Assembly (NCBI GenBank): GCA_002359075.1
Contig: DEQA01000026.1
Location: forward strand, 25,942 to 37,672
DNA: 11,731 bases
Source of the DNA: Planococcaceae bacterium UBA3378
GTDB lineage: Bacteria > Bacillota > Bacilli > Bacillales_A > Planococcaceae
Direction: 5' to 3'
A program made the position numbers and the translations under genes. Positions 1 through 5,981 of this stretch are shown here, piece after piece (within the stretch, counting starts at the first letter, position 1; each line of letters begins with the position of its first letter). Under the pieces are notes generated by a model. The model was not told the origin of the DNA. It searched no databases and saw only the letters and a list, made by a program, of their open reading frames with translations.

Positions 1-3000
1 CCTTTTTTACAACAGCAAAAGGCAGAAGCTTGTGCAATCGTAAATTCCAAATTGTACGGGCTTTTGCCTTTTTGGCATGCAACAAAAGAGGCGGGGATTC
101 ATGCAGTCATTGGGCTGTCAGTACGTGTTCAATTTACAGAAGAAATGGTGCTTCCGCTTGTTCTCTATGCAAAAAACAATACAGGTTATAAGAGCTTATT
201 GAAAATCAGCAGCTCAGTAGCAATCCGCCCGGATGAACTGCTGCCTTGGCGCTGGCTCGCGGCGTATGCAAATGGCTGCGCGGGAGTCATTCCGGTCATG
301 GATGATAGCAGCTGGCTGCACTCTGAAGCGGATAGTTTTTTAACGGAACTAAAACAGCTGTTTCAATCTAATTTATATATAGGAATAGCCCGAAAAGGCG
401 GACCTTCTCCAGAAGAGCGGGCCGCTGTGATGGCAGCGGAGAAAATCAACTGTAAAATAGTGATTCTGCATGAAAGTACCTTTTTACGTCCCGAGGACCA
501 TTTCGCATATGAAGTAGCCCGTGCCATTGAAACAGGAGTAAAGCTGGGTGAATCATTGCAAGGAAACAGAACGAAGCATCAATTTGTGCCGACAGCCGAA
601 GAATTTGCCAATCTTTTTGCTGACCGGGAAGAATGGATGAGTAATACAAGGGACCTGCTGTTAGGGTGCCGGGTAGACCTGACTTTTGGACAGACCTTTA
701 TGCCGAAATTCCATGTAGAGGAAGGAAAAACAGCTGAGGAAGTACTGCATGAGCACGCATTTTCGGGTTTAAAGGCGCGCCTGCAATCGGCCGAGCTGCC
801 GTCTCCTTATATAGAACGCCTGCAATATGAATTGCAAATCATTTATACAATGGGATATGCAGATTACTTTTTGATTGTTGAGGATTTCATGCGGTTTGCA
901 AGAGAGTCGCACATTCTCACAGGACCGGGGCGTGGCTCATCGGCTAGTTCGCTTGTGGCGTATGCCCTTCAAATTACACAAGTCAATCCATTGCAATACG
1001 ATCTGTTGTTTGAACGCTTTTTAAACCCCGAGCGTGTGTCACTGCCGGATATTGATATTGATTTTGTTGATACAAGGCGCCAGGAAGTAATTGATTATGT
1101 AGCACGGAAATACGGTAAGCAGTATGTCGCACAAATTATCACATTTGGTACTTTATCGGCAAAGGCTGTCGCACGTGATGTAGCGCGCATGTTTAATTTT
1201 GACAATGAGACACTGGAAATGATTTCAAAGCTGATTCCTAATCGTTACGGGATAACGCTTAGTCAGGCATATGAAGATTCACAGCCTCTCCGTGATTGGA
1301 TAGGTCAGCAGGAAATTAGAATGCGGTGGTTTACTACTGCCAGGGCACTGGAAGGACTGCCGAGAAATGCTTCTACCCATGCAGCCGGCGTTGTGTTGAG
1401 CCCTGTCCCGCTTGTTGACGTAATCCCGATTGAAGAAGGACATGAAGGTGTTTATTTGACACAGTGGCCGATGCAGGAAGTGGAAAAGAGCGGCCTTTTA
1501 AAGATGGACTTTTTAGGCCTGCGCAATTTGACGATTCTTGAACAGATTTGCCGATCTATCTCCTACACGCATGGTGTTGCAATTGACTTGAACCATTTGC
1601 CGATGGATGATGAGAAAACGTTCCGCTTGCTTGCCGTTGGGGATACATCGGGGATCTTCCAGTTGGAGTCGGAAGGAATGAGGGGCGCACTGCGGGACAT
1701 CAAGCCGACACATTTTTTAGATATTGTCGCCGTCAATGCCTTATATCGCCCTGGTCCGATGGATTTTATTCCTGTTTATGCAAGACGTAAACACGGGCAT
1801 GAACCGGTAGAGATGCCTCATCCGATTCTTGAGCCGATCTTACGTGAAACATACGGCGTTATTGTCTATCAGGAGCAAATTATGCGTATTGCCCATCTGT
1901 TTGCCGGATTTACGATAGGCGAGGCAGATTTACTAAGACGGGCAGTCAGCAAGAAAAAACGGGAGATTTTGGAGCAGCAGCGTGCCCACTTTGTAGAAGG
2001 GGCTTTACGCCAGGGACATGATGCCAAAACTGCAGAAAACATCTATGCCTTGATTGTCCGTTTTGCAGATTACGGCTTCCCTAAAAGCCATGCGGTTGCC
2101 TATAGTATTATTTCCTATCAGCTTGCCTACCTAAAGGCAAATTATCCGGTGAATTTTTATGCAGCCCTGCTGACAAATGCTACAGGAAACCAAGATAAGC
2201 TCGCGCAAATTTTACTTGAAGCAAAGCAGAGAGGGATAGAGGTATTACCACCGTCCATTCACAAATCGGTACGGCATTTTAAAGTAGAAAATGGCCGTAT
2301 CCGTTTTAGCCTGTCAGCTATTAAAGGGGTGCCGCAGCCATTTCTTCAAAGCCTGCTTGCTGTACGGAATGAACGTCAGCAGCCTTTTGAGGATTTATTT
2401 GATTTAGCTGTTTCATTGAGCGCTGCTACGTTTAATCGCAAGGCAATAGAGCCGTTGATCAAGGCGGGCGCACTGGATGAATTGGGACGCGACCGGGCTG
2501 TGCTGCTGGCTACGATAGAAGCTGCTGCCAAACAGGCCGAGCTTGTTCGGCCAAATGAAGGGGAGAATTTATTTTCCGATTCCTTCCTGGTATTTGGAAA
2601 ACCAAAACACGTACAGGTCGAACCAATGCCCGAAAAGAATAAGCTTCAATTTGAAAAGGAAGTACTGGGCTTTTATTTATCCGAGCATCCCGTGACAAAG
2701 CTTCGTCAACAAGCTCCCCAAGTAAACGCTACAGTGCAGACTATGCGTACGATGAAGCCGAACAGTTATGTAAAATGTATTGGCATGATTACGGAGGTGC
2801 GACAGCTGCGTACGAAAAAGGGAGAGCTGATGGCGTTTGCACAATTGGAGGATGAATTTGGTTTACTATCATTAACACTTTTTCCCAAGGAGTATCATCA
2901 CGTAATGGACAAGCTCAAAGAGGATGTATTTGTTTTTGTGGAAGGCATCCTTGAATACCGATTTAATAAACCGCAACTAAAGGTTAAACAGATGGATATT

Positions 3001-3018
3001 AAGCTTTCATCATTTTAA
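1..3018 (+). CDS. dnaE: DNA polymerase III alpha subunit, DnaE-type (5' end outside window)
   Basis: Replicative C-family DNA polymerase that extends RNA primers, partner of PolC in low-GC Gram-positives. The reading frame is open from base 1; the TTG at 52 is not the start, because residues before it (LQQQKAEACAIVNSKLYG) align with the DnaE PHP domain. By comparison with Bacillus subtilis DnaE about 26 residues are missing. Counting codon 1 at base 1: remainder of the PHP domain to ~residue 220; palm with GPGRGS (308-313), PDIDIDF (349-355) carrying two catalytic Asp, and KMDFLGLR with the third Asp at ~503; the fingers/HhH region follows; OB fold ~920-990. The protein ends just after the OB fold with DIKLSSF, giving ~1030 aa versus ~1115 in B. 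subtilis. PHP metal ligands look lost (see findings). A terminator follows four bases after the stop. Identification is firm. Confidence 0.97.
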   Translation, partial: PFLQQQKAEACAIVNSKLYGLLPFWHATKEAGIHAVIGLSVRVQFTEEMVLPLVLYAKNNTGYKSLLKISSSVAIRPDELLPWRWLAAYANGCAGVIPVMDDSSWLHSEADSFLTELKQLFQSNLYIGIARKGGPSPEERAAVMAAEKINCKIVILHESTFLRPEDHFAYEVARAIETGVKLGESLQGNRTKHQFVPTAEEFANLFADREEWMSNTRDLLLGCRVDLTFGQTFMPKFHVEEGKTAEEVLHEHAFSGLKARLQSAELPSPYIERLQYELQIIYTMGYADYFLIVEDFMRFARESHILTGPGRGSSASSLVAYALQITQVNPLQYDLLFERFLNPERVSLPDIDIDFVDTRRQEVIDYVARKYGKQYVAQIITFGTLSAKAVARDVARMFNFDNETLEMISKLIPNRYGITLSQAYEDSQPLRDWIGQQEIRMRWFTTARALEGLPRNASTHAAGVVLSPVPLVDVIPIEEGHEGVYLTQWPMQEVEKSGLLKMDFLGLRNLTILEQICRSISYTHGVAIDLNHLPMDDEKTFRLLAVGDTSGIFQLESEGMRGALRDIKPTHFLDIVAVNALYRPGPMDFIPVYARRKHGHEPVEMPHPILEPILRETYGVIVYQEQIMRIAHLFAGFTIGEADLLRRAVSKKKREILEQQRAHFVEGALRQGHDAKTAENIYALIVRFADYGFPKSHAVAYSIISYQLAYLKANYPVNFYAALLTNATGNQDKLAQILLEAKQRGIEVLPPSIHKSVRHFKVENGRIRFSLSAIKGVPQPFLQSLLAVRNERQQPFEDLFDLAVSLSAATFNRKAIEPLIKAGALDELGRDRAVLLATIEAAAKQAELVRPNEGENLFSDSFLVFGKPKHVQVEPMPEKNKLQFEKEVLGFYLSEHPVTKLRQQAPQVNATVQTMRTMKPNSYVKCIGMITEVRQLRTKKGELMAFAQLEDEFGLLSLTLFPKEYHHVMDKLKEDVFVFVEGILEYRFNKPQLKVKQMDIKLSSF

Positions 3019-3021
3019 TGG

Positions 3022-3052
3022 AAAAATCGTACAGGTGACTGTGCGATTTTTT
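3022..3052 (+). terminator. Intrinsic terminator of dnaE
   Basis: A 12-bp stem (3022-3033 with 3040-3051, one T·G pair) has a 6-nt loop GGTGAC, with an A-rich left arm and a right arm ending in six T. It begins 3 bases after the dnaE stop codon, and its T tract abuts the next gene's -35 box. The A/T symmetry could let it act in both directions. Confidence 0.88.
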
Positions 3053-3053
3053 C

Positions 3054-3082
3054 TTTACATTCCAGAAAAGTTTTTGTATGCT
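3054..3082 (+). promoter_or_regulatory. Sigma-A promoter for the regulator-accDA operon
   Basis: TTTACA (3054-3059), a 17-bp spacer, then TATGCT (3077-3082): five of six and four of six matches to TTGACA/TATAAT with ideal spacing. It lies directly after the dnaE terminator. The predicted transcription start is about 3088-3090, just before the palindrome at 3093-3109. Confidence 0.72.
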
Positions 3083-3092
3083 GAAAATAGTG

Positions 3093-3109
3093 AACTGGTC
3101 AGACCACTT
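3093..3109 (+). promoter_or_regulatory. FadR-like operator palindrome
   Basis: AACTGGTCAGACCACTT is a 17-bp palindrome with one mismatch between arms; its 11-bp core TGGTCAGACCA is perfect. The core has the TGGT-N3-ACCA form typical of FadR/PdhR/LldR-type GntR regulators and closely resembles the Escherichia coli FadR consensus. It covers positions just downstream of the predicted start point of a gene that encodes a GntR regulator, so autorepression together with accDA control is the natural reading. Binding itself is inferred. Confidence 0.7.
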
Positions 3110-3125
3110 TTTAGCGGATGATAGT

Positions 3126-3133
3126 GAGGTGAT
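3126..3133 (+). promoter_or_regulatory. Shine-Dalgarno that selects a TTG start
   Basis: GAGGTGAT matches the 16S 3' end over eight bases. It overlaps the ATG at 3132, leaving that codon no usable spacing, whereas the in-frame TTG at 3138 lies 8 nt after GAGG. This favours TTG 3138 as the start of the regulator. Confidence 0.65.
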
Positions 3134-3137
3134 GACA

Positions 3138-3767
3138 TTGGAGCAAAAGCCGGCGAAAAAAATGTTTTTGCAGGTGGTCAAGCAGCTAAGGGAGCTGATT
3201 GTGACGCAGCGAATTCAACCGGGGGATAAACTGCCATCTGAACGTGTGCTATGTGAAAGGCTAAATGCTTCGAGATCGTCTGTGCGGGAAGCGCTTAGAA
3301 GTTTAGAGCTGCTTGGACTGATTGAATCCAAACATGGGGGCGGCACTTTTTTAGCAGATGTTGGAGGGCACCAACTTGTTGAAATTTTATCTTCTTTTAT
3401 CCTGCGGGAGGAAAAGTCCCGGCAGGATGTACATGCGATAAGGGAAATGCATGAGAAAGAAGCAATACGCATCATATGTGCAGAAAAAGAATTAAGAAAC
3501 CTGCCTATTTGGGATAGTCTATTTGCACAAATCGAACTGCATCACGAAGTAAAAAGAGATGCTATTTTACGCGAATGTGTCATAGCCGCCGGGAACCGGT
3601 TAAGCCTTAAAATATGGCTTCAGCTCCATGCATATAGTATGACATCACTGAAAGATCAGGTGACAGTGTCAGAAAAACAAACACTGCAAATCTTGATAAA
3701 ATCAATGCAAATGGGCTATACAGAGGAAGCAATAGAAGCTTACAACGAATGGATAGACCAGATATAA
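3138..3767 (+). CDS. GntR-family (FadR subfamily) transcriptional regulator
   Basis: Predicted 209-aa DNA-binding repressor controlling its own operon. Residues ~6-75 form the GntR winged helix: PGDKLPSERVLCERL, then ASRSSVREALRSLELLGLIE and the wing HGGGTFLA. Residues ~85-205 form an all-helical FCD-type effector domain. The usual FCD metal signature D-x-x-F-H appears as D141-A-I-L-R145, so the ligand His is missing, hinting at a metal-free pocket as in acyl-CoA-binding FadR. The frame is open from an ATG at 3078, but that codon lies inside the -10 box and upstream of the operator, so it is rejected; TTG 3138 (or ATG 3132) fits the ribosome binding site. accD starts 13 bases after its stop, so it is the operon's first gene. 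The link to lipid metabolism comes from context and the operator; the ligand is unknown. Confidence 0.88.
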   Translation: MEQKPAKKMFLQVVKQLRELIVTQRIQPGDKLPSERVLCERLNASRSSVREALRSLELLGLIESKHGGGTFLADVGGHQLVEILSSFILREEKSRQDVHAIREMHEKEAIRIICAEKELRNLPIWDSLFAQIELHHEVKRDAILRECVIAAGNRLSLKIWLQLHAYSMTSLKDQVTVSEKQTLQILIKSMQMGYTEEAIEAYNEWIDQI

Positions 3768-3780
3768 AGGGGGAAGATGT

Positions 3781-4647
3781 ATGGCAATTCGTGGTTTATT
3801 TTCTAAAACAAAAAAACGGTCAGCCGTCATTCAGCCAGGGGAGGAGAAGGTATTTCCTGAAGGCTTAATGATGAAATGCCCTGAATGCCGTAAAATTCAT
3901 TTAACAAAAGAAATTCAACAAAATCAGAAGGTTTGCCCAAGCTGTCAGCATCATTTAAAAATGACAGCAAGTGAACGAATCGCTGTTTTTTTAGATGAAG
4001 GAACATTTGAAAGCTTTGATGACCACCTTCAAACAACAAATCCGCTTCATTTCCCGGCATATGTTGACAAAGTACAATTGGATATGAAAAAAACAGGACT
4101 TAATGAGGCGGTTCTTACAGGGAAAGGCAAATTACAGGGTCACGATGTCATTGTCGCTGTAATGGATTCGCATTTCCGCATGGGATCGATGGGATCTGTA
4201 GTAGGGGAGAAAATTACACGCGCTATTGAACGGGCAACAGAGGAACGCGTGCCATTCATCATCTTTACGGCAAGCGGCGGTGCACGGATGCAGGAAGGTG
4301 TCTTATCACTCATGCAAATGGCAAAAACGAGTGTAGCATTAAAACGGCATAGTGAACATGGACTGTTATATATTTCAATACTGACACATCCAACGACAGG
4401 TGGGGTATCAGCCAGCTTTGCCTCTATTGGGGACTTTAATATTGCAGAACCTCAGGCACTGATCGGCTTTGCCGGTCGCCGGGTCATTGAGCAAACGGTA
4501 CGGGAAAAGCTTCCTGAGGATTTTCAGACTGCTGAATTCCTGCTTGAACATGGACAGCTTGATGCTATTTTCCACCGTCATGAGATGCGGGAAAAAGTCG
4601 CAATGCTTGTGAAGCTACATATGAAGGGGGATGTTTCCCATGTCTAA
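3781..4647 (+). CDS. accD: Acetyl-CoA carboxylase carboxyltransferase subunit beta
   Basis: Beta subunit of the carboxyltransferase half of acetyl-CoA carboxylase, which with AccA moves CO2 from carboxybiotin on AccB to acetyl-CoA, giving malonyl-CoA for fatty acid synthesis in the cytoplasm. The 288-aa product is of normal length. An N-terminal zinc ribbon shows Cys33, Cys36, Cys52 and Cys55 (CPEC-x15-CPSC). The crotonase-like core has SGGARMQEG (~165-173), TTGGVSASFASIGD (~205-218) and ALIGFAGRRVIEQT (~226-239). The ribosome binding site AAGGGGG (3767-3773) is 7 nt before the ATG. It follows the regulator by 13 bases and its last codons overlap accA, so the subunits are probably translationally coupled. 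The zinc ribbon is known in the family to bind nucleic acid, including acc mRNA in E. coli. Confidence 0.97.
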   Translation: MAIRGLFSKTKKRSAVIQPGEEKVFPEGLMMKCPECRKIHLTKEIQQNQKVCPSCQHHLKMTASERIAVFLDEGTFESFDDHLQTTNPLHFPAYVDKVQLDMKKTGLNEAVLTGKGKLQGHDVIVAVMDSHFRMGSMGSVVGEKITRAIERATEERVPFIIFTASGGARMQEGVLSLMQMAKTSVALKRHSEHGLLYISILTHPTTGGVSASFASIGDFNIAEPQALIGFAGRRVIEQTVREKLPEDFQTAEFLLEHGQLDAIFHRHEMREKVAMLVKLHMKGDVSHV

Positions 4648-5608
4648 AACGCTGGCATTTGAAGAACCCGTTATCAAGCTGCGGGAAAAAATTGAAGAGC
4701 TAAAGCAGATTGCCGAAACGGCAGATGTGGATATGAACGGAGAAATCGGCAAGCTGGAAGAACGTTTATACCAGCTGGAGCAAAGCGTATACAGCAATAT
4801 GGAGCCATGGGACCGGGTGCAGGTAGCAAGACATCCGGAACGCCCGACCACATTAGACTACATTGACTTACTGTTCGAGCATTTTATTGAATTGCACGGC
4901 GATCGTGTCTATGGGGATGATGCTGCCATTGTAGGGGGGATTGCCTCATTTAACGGCCAGCCCATTACCATTATTGGCCATCAGCGAGGGAAGACGACGA
5001 AGGAAAATATTCGCCGGAATTTCGGAATGCCGCATCCAGAAGGGTACAGAAAAGCACTTCGTTTAATGAAGCAGGCGGAGAAGTTTCAACGCCCGATTAT
5101 ATGCTTTATAGATACAAAAGGGGCATACCCGGGCAAGGCTGCAGAAGAGCGTGGACAGAGCGAAGCGATTGCTAGAAACCTTTTTGAAATGGCGGGGCTG
5201 CGTGTACCGGTCATAAGCATTGTCATTGGTGAAGGGGGAAGCGGGGGTGCTCTCGCGCTGGGAGTCGCCAATAAAATTCTCATGCTCGAAAACTCCACTT
5301 ATTCGGTTATTTCGCCGGAAGGGGCAGCTTCTATTTTATGGAAGGATGCTGCTTTAGCTAAGCAGGCAGCCGAAGCCATGAAAATTACTGCAATGGACTT
5401 AAAGGAAATGGGGATCATTGACGGAATCATTCCGGAAGTTGCAGGTGGTGCGCACCGCAATATTTCCAAACAGGCGCTTACTATGCAGGAATGCATCGCT
5501 GATACGCTGGCTGAACTGAGTAAGCTGTCACCAGAGCAGCTTGTGGAAGCAAGATATGAGAAGTTTAAGCAGATTGGCGAATACGAAGAAATAGAGAAGC
5601 ATCATTAA
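4640..5608 (+). CDS. accA: Acetyl-CoA carboxylase carboxyltransferase subunit alpha
   Basis: Alpha subunit partner of AccD, forming the alpha2beta2 carboxyltransferase that commits acetyl-CoA to fatty acid synthesis. The product is 322 aa, matching the ~325 of Bacillus. Visible landmarks are an N-terminal helical region (~1-55), IDTKGAYPGKAAEERGQ (158-173), GEGGSGGALALG (197-208) with the oxyanion-type glycines that stabilise the carboxybiotin/enolate intermediates, and SVISPEGAASILWKD (222-236). Two in-frame ATGs exist; ATG 4640 lies 9 nt after GGGGG (4626-4630), while ATG 4631 touches that site, so 4640 is chosen. The start overlaps the accD stop by 8 bases, favouring stoichiometric synthesis of the two subunits. 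A strong terminator follows at 5729. Confidence 0.97.
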   Translation: MSKTLAFEEPVIKLREKIEELKQIAETADVDMNGEIGKLEERLYQLEQSVYSNMEPWDRVQVARHPERPTTLDYIDLLFEHFIELHGDRVYGDDAAIVGGIASFNGQPITIIGHQRGKTTKENIRRNFGMPHPEGYRKALRLMKQAEKFQRPIICFIDTKGAYPGKAAEERGQSEAIARNLFEMAGLRVPVISIVIGEGGSGGALALGVANKILMLENSTYSVISPEGAASILWKDAALAKQAAEAMKITAMDLKEMGIIDGIIPEVAGGAHRNISKQALTMQECIADTLAELSKLSPEQLVEARYEKFKQIGEYEEIEKHH

Positions 5609-5652
5609 ATTCCTGTATAAATTAGATTGATTTGGAAAAAGTAATAAGGAGG

Positions 5653-5676
5653 AAAGGGTGTGTATACGCATCCTTT
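5653..5676 (+). other. Hairpin after accA, possible weak terminator or attenuator
   Basis: AAAGGGTGTG (5653-5662) pairs with CGCATCCTTT (5667-5676) around a TATA loop, giving 10 bp with two G·U pairs. ATTCTTTTT follows, an imperfect T tract. The left arm contains the GTG of a possible small ORF and sits right after an AAGGAGG, so it could either end accDA transcripts or hide a start codon. Confidence 0.45.
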
Positions 5677-5764
5677 ATTCTTTTTAGCAGGCAAAAAATT
5701 CTGCTTTTCCAGTCATCATAAAAGACATCGACTCGCGCCTATTGCGCGAGTCGTGTTTTTCTAA
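5660..5764 (+). CDS. Possible small ORF, 34 aa, doubtful
   Basis: A GTG at 5660 lies 7 nt after a full AAGGAGG (5646-5652) and opens 34 codons ending in TAA at 5762. The peptide would be basic and rich in Phe, His and Arg (it begins MYTHPLFFLAGKK and ends ARVVFF). The last third is encoded by the arms of the terminator at 5729-5760, which argues against a conserved protein. Starting instead at GTG 5658 gives only nine codons (MCIRILYSF). I recognise no family. The strong ribosome binding site is the only real support, and this may be a chance ORF, a leader peptide, or the remnant of a lost gene. Confidence 0.18.
   Translation: MYTHPLFFLAGKKFCFSSHHKRHRLAPIARVVFF
5729..5760 (+). terminator. 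Intrinsic terminator of the accDA operon
   Basis: CGACTCGCGC (5729-5738) pairs perfectly with GCGCGAGTCG (5744-5753) around the loop CTATT, followed by TGTTTTT. The left flank AAAAGACA can add further pairs with TGTTTTT past a one-base bulge. This GC-rich 10-bp stem separates accDA from pfkA-pyk transcription. Confidence 0.92.
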
Positions 5765-5782
5765 AATAATTAGGCCTGGGTG

Positions 5783-5811
5783 TTCCGGGGCTTTAAAATG
5801 TCTGTTAAAAT
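5783..5811 (+). promoter_or_regulatory. Probable extended -10 promoter of pfkA-pyk
   Basis: TGTTAAAAT (5803-5811) is an extended -10 (TGn plus TAAAAT, one mismatch). A poor -35, TTCCGG (5783-5788), lies 17 bp upstream, which is tolerable with an extended -10. The predicted start near 5818 gives a leader of about 164 nt. It is the first reasonable promoter after the terminator at 5729-5760. Confidence 0.45.
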
Positions 5812-5835
5812 ACTCATACATAAAACTGAGCAGCT

Positions 5836-5959
5836 GCAGTACATATGGCTGTCCAGTCATCCATATACCTTTTTATGTATTATGTAAAAGGTACGTACAT
5901 TGTGGCGACTGCTACTTACATAGATTGCTTATCCATGTTAATGTTTTACTAGCAAATCT
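5836..5959 (+). other. Structured 5' leader of pfkA
   Basis: Four helices can be drawn. GCAGT (5836-5840) with ACTGC (5908-5912) would close a junction holding ATATGG/CCATAT (5843-5848, 5861-5866) and TACCTTTT/AAAAGGTA (5866-5873, 5886-5893), each with a 12-nt loop (the helices share T5866, so one pair is lost). A fourth, AGATTGC (5922-5928) with GCAAATCT (5952-5959, one bulge), ends 7 nt before the AGGAGG. I do not recognise a known riboswitch class; pairing is by eye only. Confidence 0.35.
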
Positions 5960-5981
5960 TTCTGATAGGAGGAAACAAGAG

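Noticed and set aside
4631..4639. ATG at 4631 as the start of accA
   Set aside because: It directly touches the GGGGG ribosome binding site, leaving no spacing; ATG 4640 has 9 nt.
5831..5898. Short palindromes GCAGCTGC and GTACGTAC as regulator operators
   Set aside because: Eight-base palindromes are expected by chance and match no regulator I know; kept only as part of the leader-structure idea.
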